Below, one piece after another: positions 7,322-15,805 of a DNA stretch of 19,149 bases. The DNA is from an uncultured Planctomycetaceae bacterium (GTDB taxonomy: Bacteria; Planctomycetota; Planctomycetia; Pirellulales; Pirellulaceae), in NCBI GenBank assembly GCA_937967755.1, contig CALBTA010000151.1, forward strand, positions 1-19,149, given 5' to 3'. A program made the position numbers and the translations under genes. Numbering within the stretch: the stretch's first letter is position 1; each line of letters begins with the position of its first letter. The notes under the pieces are model-generated. The model was not told the origin of the DNA, searched no databases, and saw only the letters and a list, made by a program, of their open reading frames with translations.

Positions 7322-8248
7322 ATGATCGAACTCATCGACTTCGGCAAAGACTACGGCGACTTCACCGCGGTCGAGCGCCTGAACCTGAAGATTGATCAGG
7401 GCGAAATTTTCGGCTTCATCGGTCCCAACGGGGCGGGCAAGAGTACGTCGATTCGCTTTCTCGCCACGCTGCTGAAAGCCAGCCGCGGCGAAGGGATCAT
7501 CAACGGGCATAGCGTCACCAGCGCGCCGATGGACGTCCGCCGCAGCGTCGGCTACATGCCCGATAGTTTCGGCGTCTACGACGGCATGAAAGTTTGGGAG
7601 TTCCTCGACTTCTTCGCCGTCGCCTACGGCATTCCCCGTTCGAAACGCAAGCAGGTGATCGGCGACGTGCTGGAGTTGCTCGATTTGACCCACAAGCGGG
7701 ACGACTTCGTCAACGGGCTTTCGCGCGGAATGAAGCAACGCTTGTGCCTGGCGAAAACTTTGGTTCACGATCCGCCGGTCTTAATTCTCGACGAACCGGC
7801 CAGCGGGCTGGACCCCCGCGCCCGCTTGGAAGTGAAGGCCCTGCTGAAAGAGCTGCGGAAGATGGGCAAGACCATCATGATCAGCAGCCACATCCTGACC
7901 GAGCTTGCCGACTGCTGCACGTCGATCGGCATCATCGAACGCGGACAGTTGCTAATGCACGGGCCGATCAGTGAAGTCTACCGCCGCATTCGCGGCAACC
8001 GGATGGTCGAAGTGAAATTCGTCAGCGGGATGGATGTTGGCCTGTCGGTCATCCGCAGTTCACCCCACTGCCGCGACGTGCAAGTCGTCGACAGCCGCGC
8101 CTTGATCGAAATGGAAACTGACGACGAGGGCGTCGCGGAACTGCTCAACCAACTCGTCCATCAACAAGTCGGCATCCGCAGCTTCGCGGAGAAAGACCCC
8201 ACCCTGGAAGACGTCTTTATGCTCGTCACGAAGGGGTTGGTGACGTAA
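7322..8248 (+). CDS. ABC transporter ATP-binding protein (CcmA/NatA type)
   Basis: The protein has 308 residues and a single nucleotide-binding domain: Walker A GPNGAGKST at 34-42, signature LSRGM at 133-137, Walker B VLILDE at 153-158 followed by the D-loop SGLD, and H-loop His190. The C-terminal 90 residues form the extra domain common in the CcmA/NatA/GldA subgroup, which energises exporters or membrane-remodelling systems with separate permease subunits. All ATPase residues are intact. The preceding envelope protein is a likely partner. No permease gene is present: downstream is a convergent TPR gene after two hairpins. Substrate unknown. The ATG at 7322 gives the normal N-terminus; no Shine-Dalgarno sequence is seen. 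Confidence 0.93.
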   Translation: MIELIDFGKDYGDFTAVERLNLKIDQGEIFGFIGPNGAGKSTSIRFLATLLKASRGEGIINGHSVTSAPMDVRRSVGYMPDSFGVYDGMKVWEFLDFFAVAYGIPRSKRKQVIGDVLELLDLTHKRDDFVNGLSRGMKQRLCLAKTLVHDPPVLILDEPASGLDPRARLEVKALLKELRKMGKTIMISSHILTELADCCTSIGIIERGQLLMHGPISEVYRRIRGNRMVEVKFVSGMDVGLSVIRSSPHCRDVQVVDSRALIEMETDDEGVAELLNQLVHQQVGIRSFAEKDPTLEDVFMLVTKGLVT

Positions 8249-8257
8249 TGATCCGTA

Positions 8258-8278
8258 GGACGGAGTTCCACTCCGTCC
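8258..8278. terminator. Hairpin 1 between convergent genes
   Basis: GGACGGAGT at 8258-8266 pairs perfectly with ACTCCGTCC at 8270-8278 around a TCC loop. It lies ten bases after the ABC gene stop and between convergent genes, so it could stop transcription from both sides. There is no T-run. It may be a dispersed palindrome used as a terminator. Confidence 0.5.
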
Positions 8279-8281
8279 AAG

Positions 8282-8304
8282 ACGACGCAGTACAACTGCA
8301 TCGT
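8282..8304. terminator. Hairpin 2 between convergent genes
   Basis: ACGACGCAGT at 8282-8291 pairs with ACTGCATCGT at 8295-8304 around an ACA loop, with one C-A mismatch on the plus-strand transcript (a G-T wobble on the minus transcript). It follows the first hairpin by three bases, giving two strong stems in 47 bases. It lies 12 bases from the stop of the minus-strand TPR gene. Confidence 0.5.
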
Positions 8305-8316
8305 ACAGATCAAGCG

Positions 8317-9408
8317 TCAATTCCCATCAACCACCCGTGCCGTATCCCGGTAAGGGCTGCTCGCTTCGTAAAGTTTGTGCCGCGCGGCGAGCGACGCGGT
8401 TTGTTCTTCGGGCGCGTCGGCTTGGGCTTTGCGGCTGGCTTCCAGGGCCGCTTCGAACTGCCCCGCGTTGGCGTAGGCGGCGGCCAACGTGTCATAGTAA
8501 CGCCAATCATCGGTTCCATCCAAGTTCAGCGCCTTTTCGGCCGATTGCACGGCCAAGTCGGCGTTGCGATAAGTCTGGTCCGGGCAGGTCGCCATAATCC
8601 AGGCAGCACCCATGTAAGCCCGGCCCAGATCGGGATCGAGCTTGACCGCTTCGCGATAGTCCTCGGCCGCTTCCCGCCAGTAGCCGAGATTGGCATAGAC
8701 ATCGCCGCGATCGGTGCGGGCAACCGCATCGGCCGGCTCAAGCTGCACCGCCTTGGAAAAATCAGCGACCGCGCCTTGGTACCGTTTCAACCGATAGTAC
8801 GCATGCCCACGGGCGCTATACGCCCCGGCGTCGGCTGGCTTCAGCGTGATCGCCTGCGAGTAATCGCCCGCGGCCGCTTCAAACTCCTGTTGCTCGAAAC
8901 GAATCTCGCCCCGGTTGAACCAGGCGTTGGCGAACTTGGGATTGATCTCAACCGTGCGGTCAAAATCAGCGAGCGCTTTTTCATATTCGCCCAGCAATGC
9001 GTAACTGACGCCCCGGTTGTGAATCGCCTGCCACTTGTTCCCGTCGCGGCGAACCGATTCCTGAAAGTCGGCCATTGCCTTGGCTTCCAGTGCGATCGCC
9101 GCTTCGGCATCGGCCGCTTCGCCTGCTTGCTTCGAGTATTCCTTCCCACGGCGGTTGTACGCCCACGCGGAAAGCTGCCTGAGGTACTCGCGCTGGGCCT
9201 GATCGGTAATCTTCGGCAGCGCCTCGTCGCACGACTTCACAATTTGATCGTACTGTTCAAACGTCTCGGCCTGTTGCGATTCGTCGTAGGTCTTCTTGAT
9301 GAACTCAGCCCACGCCTTCTTGACTTCCGCTTCGCTGGTGGGTTGTTGCGCGAAGGCGACGCTGGTGGTCAACATCCCAGCCGCCAACAGGGCGAGTCGA
9401 AGAGTCAT
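8317..9408 (-). CDS. Secreted TPR-repeat protein
   Basis: The protein has 363 residues. A Sec signal peptide with a hydrophobic core at 5-19 and an AFA-QQ cleavage site at 20/21 sends it out of the cytoplasm. Residues 25-120 are helical and charged. Tetratricopeptide repeats follow at about 125-158, 159-192, 193-226 and 227-260 (for example LGEYEKALADFDRTVEINP), then a degenerate unit at 261-298 and a last one at 303-336. TPR arrays bind partner proteins; no enzyme motif is present. The start is supported by GGGAG at 9418-9422 with a nine-base spacer and by a plausible promoter. It is the last gene of the minus-strand block that begins with the WD40 genes, 124 bases after its neighbour, so it may be partly independent. 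A scaffold role in the envelope is an inference. Confidence 0.9.
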   Translation of the reverse strand: MTLRLALLAAGMLTTSVAFAQQPTSEAEVKKAWAEFIKKTYDESQQAETFEQYDQIVKSCDEALPKITDQAQREYLRQLSAWAYNRRGKEYSKQAGEAADAEAAIALEAKAMADFQESVRRDGNKWQAIHNRGVSYALLGEYEKALADFDRTVEINPKFANAWFNRGEIRFEQQEFEAAAGDYSQAITLKPADAGAYSARGHAYYRLKRYQGAVADFSKAVQLEPADAVARTDRGDVYANLGYWREAAEDYREAVKLDPDLGRAYMGAAWIMATCPDQTYRNADLAVQSAEKALNLDGTDDWRYYDTLAAAYANAGQFEAALEASRKAQADAPEEQTASLAARHKLYEASSPYRDTARVVDGN

Positions 9409-9417
9409 GGTGAAAGG

Positions 9418-9422
9418 CTCCC
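9418..9422 (-). promoter_or_regulatory. Ribosome binding site of the TPR gene
   Basis: GGGAG on the minus strand, nine bases before the ATG at 9408. It fixes the start codon. Confidence 0.65.
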
Positions 9423-9446
9423 GTGGATCAAACTTTGACTGCCACT

Positions 9447-9474
9447 ATTCTAGGATCAATTTCGGCGGCTACAA
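9447..9474 (-). promoter_or_regulatory. Probable promoter of the TPR gene
   Basis: Minus strand: TTGTAG at 9474-9469 (four of six), a 16-base spacer, and TAGAAT at 9452-9447 (five of six). The predicted start near 9440 gives a leader of about 30 bases. This would let the TPR gene be expressed apart from the WD40 genes. Confidence 0.4.
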
Positions 9475-9532
9475 CGCCGACAGAGTTGAGGTTTTGCCCC
9501 TCGCCCTTGGCCCAAGACGATCCGGTCCCGCT

Positions 9533-10024
9533 TCAAGGACGCCCCACTGTATTCCGCGGCAAGTAGTGATCGGCGATCGCGGCGACTTCGCCCTTTTCTT
9601 CCCCACAGGGGATGTACAATCCGCTTATCCTGCCAAAACTCGTCTTTTCTTGGGGCAGCAGAAAGACCCCCCGCTGCTGCGTTTCGGACCGGATGAACCT
9701 GTCCCACGGTGTGGTCCATTGCCACCGCCACACAGTTTGCTCGACGCCGAGTTCCCACAGGCGGTACTGGACGGGCAACCACATCCGCCACAACGAACCC
9801 AGCAATATCGCTGCGGCGACCGGAGACCACCAGAGGCTTCCAGCGATCAGAGCAACGCCCAGGGAAGCCAGCAACGAAGCGGTTGCCGCAATCGCCGCTG
9901 TGATCGGTTCATCGACCAACGACCAACGGCGAAACTCAATCGCGGGCGCTTGACCATCCGTGACGATAATTTGCGGTGAAGGCCGCTGCGTTTCCAATGG
10001 CGGCGGTGCCGAAGGCGTGCTCAT
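9533..10024 (-). CDS. Small membrane protein, two TM segments and C-terminal domain (unknown)
   Basis: The protein has 163 residues. Residues 1-38 are Pro-rich and polar. Two adjacent hydrophobic helices lie at about 41-61 and 63-85, joined by a short SLWW turn, so both ends should be on the same side, probably cytoplasmic. The C-terminal 75 residues (TTPWDRFIRSET, then FGRISGLYIPCG and IADHYLP) look like a small folded domain similar in layout to bacterial PH-like or YcxB-like domains. I am not sure of that. The gene starts nine bases after the stop of the upstream 140-residue protein gene, so they are almost certainly co-transcribed. AAAGG directly abuts the ATG. No function can be assigned. 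Confidence 0.8.
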   Translation of the reverse strand: MSTPSAPPPLETQRPSPQIIVTDGQAPAIEFRRWSLVDEPITAAIAATASLLASLGVALIAGSLWWSPVAAAILLGSLWRMWLPVQYRLWELGVEQTVWRWQWTTPWDRFIRSETQQRGVFLLPQEKTSFGRISGLYIPCGEEKGEVAAIADHYLPRNTVGRP

Positions 10025-10033
10025 CCTTTCATT

Positions 10034-10456
10034 CTACCCTGCCGCCGTACCTTCTTCCGGTTCCGCATCGAAGCGGCGGCCGGGGCGGAGCAGCGCACCC
10101 ATCAGCAGCCCGTAGATCACGCCAAAGACCATCGTAGTGCCCAGGACGCTGACCGCCAGGCAAGCTGCGAAGTGGTTTTCCAGCAGTTCCAAAACAGGCG
10201 GTCGCGGGCTGCGCTCTTTCGGGGGCCGCGCTTCGACCGGTTGTCCGTTCAGCCTCGCCAACTCCGCACGGCCAGCTTCCCGGTCTTCATGCAGCCGATC
10301 CATCTCGTCGCGGTAATTTTCCCAGTGCGATTGCTGACCGGCCGTCGCATAGGTGGCGGTCGCCCTCGCCCGGGCGGCAAATAGCAACGCCACCACCGCG
10401 ATCAATAGCAGAACGTACGTGATCGCGCCGGCGATCAAAAGCCGCTTTTTTTGCAT
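10034..10456 (-). CDS. Small membrane protein, two TM segments with external helical loop (unknown)
   Basis: The protein has 140 residues. The basic start MQKKR and a helix at about 6-28 suggest the N-terminus is inside. Residues 29-93 form a loop that would face the periplasm; 40-66 is a highly charged helix (DEMDRLHEDREAGRAEL) and 72-88 is Pro/Arg-rich. A second helix spans about 96-123, and the end has RPGRR followed by an acidic tail inside the cell. The gene begins 15 bases after the stop of the 1777-residue WD40 gene and ends nine bases before the next small membrane protein, so all three are likely one transcript. The charged external loop is a reasonable contact point for the secreted WD40 protein, but this is inference. 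Confidence 0.8.
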   Translation of the reverse strand: MQKKRLLIAGAITYVLLLIAVVALLFAARARATATYATAGQQSHWENYRDEMDRLHEDREAGRAELARLNGQPVEARPPKERSPRPPVLELLENHFAACLAVSVLGTTMVFGVIYGLLMGALLRPGRRFDAEPEEGTAAG

Positions 10457-10471
10457 CGGGTCGTTCGAGTG

Positions 10472-13400
10472 TTACGGCAGCGTCATGAGGTAAATCTTCC
10501 CATCCGCGGACGGCACGGCGACCTGCTTGGTCGTGGGCGAAGGGCAAACCGCGTAGGCGACGCCGCCCGCCTTGGCGGTGAAAACCTGCGTGCCATCGGC
10601 AGCGTTCCACAATGACAGGTTGCCGGCATGGCCGATCGACAACAGTTGCCCGCTGCCATGAAATCTTACGCGGTAGACCGGATCGTCGCCAGCATCGATC
10701 ACCGTGCCCGGCGTGCCGTTGGCCGCGTTGAACAGGCGGATGGTTTTGTCGGCCCCGGCAACAGCGACCAACTTCCCGTCGCCGCTGACCGCCGCATCGA
10801 AGGATGCCGGCGCCTGCTCGCCTTCGACCAGCTTCGGTGCGATGCTGCGCACCGCCGCGCCGGTGGCCGCATTCCACAGGCGTGCCGATCCATCGATGCC
10901 CGCGGTGAGAAGTTGGGCCGAGTCGGCCGAATATCGCACCGAATAAACCGCTCCGGCGTGCCCCGCCAACTGTTGGGCCGGTTCCCCCGTTTCCAAATTC
11001 CAGGTGCGGGCCGTTTGATCGCCCGAGGCCGAAGCCAGGGCCTTGCCATCGCCGCTGTAGGCCAGGCTGTAGACCGGCCCGGTGTGGCCCGCCAATTCGG
11101 CCACGGCAACCGGCGAAGCGTAGGCCCACAGCGAAACCGCCCCGTCCGCTCCGCCCGTCAAGATTTCTTTTCCGCCGGGGGCGAAGCGCGCCGCCGGCAG
11201 CGGGCCGGCTGATGTCAGATCTTGCAGCAACGCCGCGTCCTCGGTGGAGTAAACGCGCAGGTGGTTGTCCGCCCCGGCGGCGACCAGTCGCCCGTGATCG
11301 GCGCTGAAGCCCAAATCATGTACCGCGGCACCAGTTTCAATCGTTTGTTGCACCGCGCCGTCAGCGGCATTGAACAGCACGATCTTTCCCGTAGCGTCGC
11401 AGCCCGCCAACTGCATTCCGTCAGCGCGGGCGGCAAGTCGAACCAGCGCAGCCGGCGCGGCGGCCGTCTGCCGCAGCGGTTTTCCTTCCAAGTCGAAGAG
11501 CTTAATCATCGGCTCCGTTCCGGCGACCGCAACGGCCGTGCCGTCCGGTAGCAGCGCCGCGTCGGATAGCTTCGCCGCGTCAGCGACGAAGACGCGGATC
11601 GCCGAGACCGAGTGGATCACCGCCGTCTTTTCGGCGCTGCCTGTCGCCACGGAGTTTCCATCCGCGGAAAGGACCACATCCGACACAGGCATTGCGTGCG
11701 CGTTGCAGCGTTGTAGTTCACGCTGGTTCGCCGTGTCCCAAACCCGGGCCACGCCATCGTCAGCGGCGGATGCGATTCGCGAACCGTCGGCGCTGACGCT
11801 GATGCCATGCACCGCGGCGGCATGTTCCCAAGCCGTGGCGGGCTGCACAGCAGCGGCAGCGGCGGCGGCCGCCAGCGGCCAGGTTCGCACGAACATGTCC
11901 GCGCTGCTGGCTGCCAACATCGTGCCGCTCGCTGCGATGTCCAGATCGGTAATTGCGTCGCCCGCTCCCGCGAATGTTTTTGTCTGCGTGCCGTCGGCCA
12001 GTTTCCACTGCCGAACCGTCTTATCTGCCCCGCCTGTGATCACTTCCAATCCATCGGGCAGGTAATCGACTGCGGTCACCGCGCCTTCGTGGCCGCGAAG
12101 CACTTGGACAAGCGACAGTGGCTGAATCAATGCGTCGTTGCCAACCGCCGTGGCGACGGCTTGACCGTCCGGGGCGAAGGCCAGCGCCGCAGGCGCGGCG
12201 GCGGCCGCCGAATTTTCCAGCAGCAATCCATCGGCCGGGTCGAAGACGACGATGTGTTCATCGGTTGACGCAGCCAGTCGCGTGCCATCGACGTTGTACC
12301 GAATGTGATTCAACTGCGCCGGCGAGGCGATCGTCTCGACAGTTCCCGGCCCGGCAGCCGCCAGCGGCCAACGGTGCAGCTTCATGTCGTCGGTCGTCGC
12401 GGCAAGCTGGGTCTTGTTCCCCTTCAGGGCGACGCTTGTCGGCACCGCCGTGCCGGTGGTCAGTTCATGAGCGACCGTTCCGTCGGCCGTGTTAATCAGT
12501 TTGATGTTCTTGTCGTCACCGGCGGTCGCCAGCAGCGTACCGTCTGTGGATAACGAAGCGTCAATAACTTTCCCTTCGGCGGCGACCGCCACGCGCTCTG
12601 CCGCCAAGGCCCATACGCGTACCGACTTATCTGCTCCGCCGGAAAGTAACGTCTTGCCATCGGGCAAGAAAGAGACATCGTGAACGACGCCTTCGTGTCC
12701 CGCGAACCGCTGCAGCACTCGCCCGCTGGTCGAATCCCAGACGGAAGCAGCCGAGTCCTCACCGGCGGTCGCCAGCCGGGAGCCGTCGCCCGATACCGAC
12801 ACCGACTGCGCCGGGGCGGCTAGCGTAATCGTGTCGCGTGCGACCACCGGTTGTGCAGCCGCCGCAGCGGGGACCGGCCAAGTCAACAACGACCCGTCGG
12901 CGCACGCCGCGGCCAGCACGTTACCGTCGCCAGAAAGGGTGAGGTCGATCACAGCTTCGGCTGGCCCCGCGAACGTGGCCAGTTGCTTGCCGTCGGCCAG
13001 GTTCCACATTCGCACGGTTTTGTCGGCTCCGCCGGTGAACGCAGTCAATCCCGTCGGCGCGACCGCCAGCGCCGCCGCTTCCGTTTCATGGGCGCCCACG
13101 ACGTTCACCAGCGATGAAGCCGCGGTGTGCAGTACGTGTTTGGCGTCCGCCGTGATGATCGTCGTATTGTCAGCCGCGAACGCCGCGCCTCGCAAATCTT
13201 CGGGCATTGCGAACCGTTGCAGCGCAACGCCAGAAGAATCCCAGACGTGTGCTTCGCCGCCGGCCGTTCCGACGATTCGCTTCGCATCTGTGCTGATCGC
13301 CACCGAAGTCACCGGTTCCGCCGGCCCGTTGAGCGTGGCGAGGGCGGCACCGTCGGCGGCGTTCCACAGCTTGATTGCATTTTCAGTTCCAGCCGATGCG

Positions 13401-15805
13401 ATGATCTTTCCATCAGCGCTGACCGCCACGCTGCTTACCGCGGCGGCGTGGTTGATCGCGCGGATCGCTGCCCCGTTGGTGGCATTCCACATCCGCACGC
13501 TTTTGTCGGCGGACCCGGAAACGACCGTCGCGCCCGCCACGGCCAGTGAGGTCACCGCGCCCGTATGCCCGGCGATGGCACGAACTTCCGCGCCGTCGGC
13601 AACCGACCACTGCTTCAAACCGCCATCGGCCGCGCCGGAGAACGCCTGCGCCGCATCCGCGCCGAACGCCACACTGGAAATTGCCACGTCGTGGCCTTCG
13701 AATTTGGCGATCTCGGGAAACTTCGGGTCGGCCAGGTTCCAAACTCGGGCAGTCTTATCGGCAGAGCCGGTGACCAGCTTCGTCTTGTCGTTGCTGAAGG
13801 CGACTGCCGTCACCGCCGCGCCGTGCCCCAGCAGCGTTGCCGTCACCGCGCCGGTGGTTGTGTTGCGAACGACGACCGTCGGTTTTCCACCAGCGGTTCC
13901 CGCGGACGCCACGAGGCTGCCGTCGGCCGAGAAGGCAACAACCGCCACGGGCATGGCCGCTCCGGCCAGCGGTTTGACCGCCGCGGGAGTTTTCCAAACC
14001 CGCAGTGTGCCGTCGGATCCGGCCGAGATGATTTGCTCGCCCTTGGCGTCGAAGTGCAAACCTGTCACCGCGCCGGCGTGGCCAGCTATCGAAGGCAGAG
14101 CTGTACCATCGGCCGCTTGCCACAGGCGGATCACCCCTTGCGCATCGCCGCTGGCGATGTGGGCAGTGCTGACCGCCAGGGCGGAAACGTCTCCTTCGTG
14201 CCCCGCCAGTGCGCGAACGGGATTGCCGGTAGTCGCATCGACAATGCGTATCGTCCCATCGGCGCTGGCGACGACGGCTTGTTTTCCGTCCGCCGTGCGG
14301 ACGATGCGGCTGACGGAATCCGCCGCCGGGGGCAGCGTTCGCGGCGGCGCGATTGGCAGATTCCACCAGCGAACCGTTCCGTCTTCGCCGGTTGAGAGAA
14401 GCTGCTTGCCTGCGGGGTGGTAGCCAACGAACGTAACCGACCCATCGTGTCCAGCCAGCGACCCGGCCGGCGTACCGTCGGCAACGTTCCAAAGCCGAAT
14501 TTTGCCACCAGCTTCCCCGGTGGCCAGTTGGGTGTTGTCGGTGCTGAACGCGACGGCCCCGGCGACTTCCGTGGCGACGATGTTCCCCGCCGCGGTGCCG
14601 TCGGCAGCGTTGAAGATCTTGACGAGCTTGTCAGCACCCGTGGTGGCGATCAATTTGCCGTCTCCGCTAACCGCGACCGCGGTGACCGGCATCGAATGCC
14701 CGGGTAGCTTCGTCGGCGCGGAAGGGAGCCGCCACAGGCGAACCGTTCCGTCTTCGCCCGCGGTGGCGATGCCGTCCCCCTCAGGGCTGATCGCCACATC
14801 GTGTACTGCACCGGTATGCCCGGTAAGCGTCAGCCGATCGGCACCATCTTCCAGGTTCCAAAGTTTGACCACGCCCGTGCCGCTGGCCGAAGCGATCAGC
14901 TTGGCTTCAGTATTCATCGCCAATGAGGTGACCGGACCGGGCTGCCCTTGGAGCAACCGCGGCGGGGCTTCCGCGCCAGGTGTGAATAGGCGCACCGACG
15001 CGTCGACCGCACCCGTCACCACCAGCGCCCCGTCGCCGGCCATCGCCACGGCGGTCACGGCTTCGGCGTTGCCCGCCAGCGCAACGGAGGGCTTCGGCGG
15101 CAAGGCGAAGAGGCGGACCGCGCCATCTTCCGAAGCGGTCAGTAGCTGCTGCGTTTCCTCATCGGTGTGATACGAAACCGCGCGAACCGGCGAGGTTCCC
15201 GCTGCGAGCATGCCAACTGGCTGGCCGTCTGCCGGGTTCCACAATCGCACGCTGCCAGCCGCGTCGGCTGACGCGAGTTCGAGGTTGTCCTTGCGAACCG
15301 CCAGTTGGGTGATCGCCGCTTCGTGGCCCGCCAGATTGAAAAGCACTTTGCCTTCGCTTGGGTCCCATAGCTTGACGGTCTGGTCCGCGCCGCCGCTGGC
15401 CCACCACGTTCCTTCGGCGTGCGCTGCGACGGACGTAACAGCCCCTTCGTGCCCCGCCAGTTGCGCCAGCGGCGCGGGGATGTAGAAGTCCCACAGCCGC
15501 ACAGCGTGGTCCCGCCCGCCGCTGGCCAGTTGGCGGCCGTCGGGGCTAACGGCCAGCGACAGCACTTGCCCCGTGTGACCTTCGAGCGTTCGCAGTTCCG
15601 TTCCCGCCGCGGCGTCCCAAATTTTTACCGTGCCGTCGAAACTGCTGGTGGCGATCAGTTTACCATCGGGCGAGTAGACCGCGTCGCTGACGCCGCCGGT
15701 GTGCCCTTCCAACGACGCGGGAGTTTGTTGTGCCGAAGATGGCAGCGCGAAAAAGTGCAACGCCAGCGCGCAAAGCGGCGCGGCGGCGAATCGACGAACG
15801 TACAT
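10472..15805 (-). CDS. Giant secreted WD40 protein with 42 blades
   Basis: The protein has 1777 residues. Residues 1-26 are a signal peptide (Arg pair, hydrophobic 7-20, SSA-QQ cleavage region). From residue 32 to the last residue the protein divides without remainder into 42 WD40-type units of 34-48 residues (mean about 41.6). Most show a GH dipeptide early, PDG or DGK at a turn, GADKTVRLW-like strand endings, and a W-D/N with a following DG. There is no other domain and no catalytic motif. WD40 units form beta-propellers that bind proteins; 42 units would make six seven-bladed propellers, but internal homology runs with other periods. Blades 2, 5, 8, 11 and 14 share a Pro-rich ending; blades 21-28 resemble 29-36. 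It is paralogous to the upstream partial gene. The start has only a weak AGG upstream. A periplasmic or surface scaffold is the likeliest role, but its ligand is unknown. Confidence 0.93.
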   Translation of the reverse strand: MYVRRFAAAPLCALALHFFALPSSAQQTPASLEGHTGGVSDAVYSPDGKLIATSSFDGTVKIWDAAAGTELRTLEGHTGQVLSLAVSPDGRQLASGGRDHAVRLWDFYIPAPLAQLAGHEGAVTSVAAHAEGTWWASGGADQTVKLWDPSEGKVLFNLAGHEAAITQLAVRKDNLELASADAAGSVRLWNPADGQPVGMLAAGTSPVRAVSYHTDEETQQLLTASEDGAVRLFALPPKPSVALAGNAEAVTAVAMAGDGALVVTGAVDASVRLFTPGAEAPPRLLQGQPGPVTSLAMNTEAKLIASASGTGVVKLWNLEDGADRLTLTGHTGAVHDVAISPEGDGIATAGEDGTVRLWRLPSAPTKLPGHSMPVTAVAVSGDGKLIATTGADKLVKIFNAADGTAAGNIVATEVAGAVAFSTDNTQLATGEAGGKIRLWNVADGTPAGSLAGHDGSVTFVGYHPAGKQLLSTGEDGTVRWWNLPIAPPRTLPPAADSVSRIVRTADGKQAVVASADGTIRIVDATTGNPVRALAGHEGDVSALAVSTAHIASGDAQGVIRLWQAADGTALPSIAGHAGAVTGLHFDAKGEQIISAGSDGTLRVWKTPAAVKPLAGAAMPVAVVAFSADGSLVASAGTAGGKPTVVVRNTTTGAVTATLLGHGAAVTAVAFSNDKTKLVTGSADKTARVWNLADPKFPEIAKFEGHDVAISSVAFGADAAQAFSGAADGGLKQWSVADGAEVRAIAGHTGAVTSLAVAGATVVSGSADKSVRMWNATNGAAIRAINHAAAVSSVAVSADGKIIASAGTENAIKLWNAADGAALATLNGPAEPVTSVAISTDAKRIVGTAGGEAHVWDSSGVALQRFAMPEDLRGAAFAADNTTIITADAKHVLHTAASSLVNVVGAHETEAAALAVAPTGLTAFTGGADKTVRMWNLADGKQLATFAGPAEAVIDLTLSGDGNVLAAACADGSLLTWPVPAAAAAQPVVARDTITLAAPAQSVSVSGDGSRLATAGEDSAASVWDSTSGRVLQRFAGHEGVVHDVSFLPDGKTLLSGGADKSVRVWALAAERVAVAAEGKVIDASLSTDGTLLATAGDDKNIKLINTADGTVAHELTTGTAVPTSVALKGNKTQLAATTDDMKLHRWPLAAAGPGTVETIASPAQLNHIRYNVDGTRLAASTDEHIVVFDPADGLLLENSAAAAAPAALAFAPDGQAVATAVGNDALIQPLSLVQVLRGHEGAVTAVDYLPDGLEVITGGADKTVRQWKLADGTQTKTFAGAGDAITDLDIAASGTMLAASSADMFVRTWPLAAAAAAAAVQPATAWEHAAAVHGISVSADGSRIASAADDGVARVWDTANQRELQRCNAHAMPVSDVVLSADGNSVATGSAEKTAVIHSVSAIRVFVADAAKLSDAALLPDGTAVAVAGTEPMIKLFDLEGKPLRQTAAAPAALVRLAARADGMQLAGCDATGKIVLFNAADGAVQQTIETGAAVHDLGFSADHGRLVAAGADNHLRVYSTEDAALLQDLTSAGPLPAARFAPGGKEILTGGADGAVSLWAYASPVAVAELAGHTGPVYSLAYSGDGKALASASGDQTARTWNLETGEPAQQLAGHAGAVYSVRYSADSAQLLTAGIDGSARLWNAATGAAVRSIAPKLVEGEQAPASFDAAVSGDGKLVAVAGADKTIRLFNAANGTPGTVIDAGDDPVYRVRFHGSGQLLSIGHAGNLSLWNAADGTQVFTAKAGGVAYAVCPSPTTKQVAVPSADGKIYLMTLP

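Noticed and set aside
8248..9438. A 396-residue plus-strand frame that overlaps the ABC stop and could be taken for the missing permease
   Set aside because: It is antisense to the TPR gene for almost its full length, is Arg/Pro/Val-rich with no membrane segments, and has no family motif. The opposite strand has a signal peptide, a ribosome binding site and clear TPR units.
12831..14423. A 530-residue plus-strand frame within the WD40 gene
   Set aside because: It mirrors the repeated WD40 codons on the other strand, giving a low-complexity Ala/Ser/Pro/Thr protein with no start signal. Long antisense frames are expected with this GC content and repetition.
10472..15805. Regularly spaced DNA repeats resembling a CRISPR or satellite array
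   Set aside because: The period of about 125 bases is one WD40 blade. The repeats are degenerate at DNA level, keep the reading frame and encode a continuous protein.
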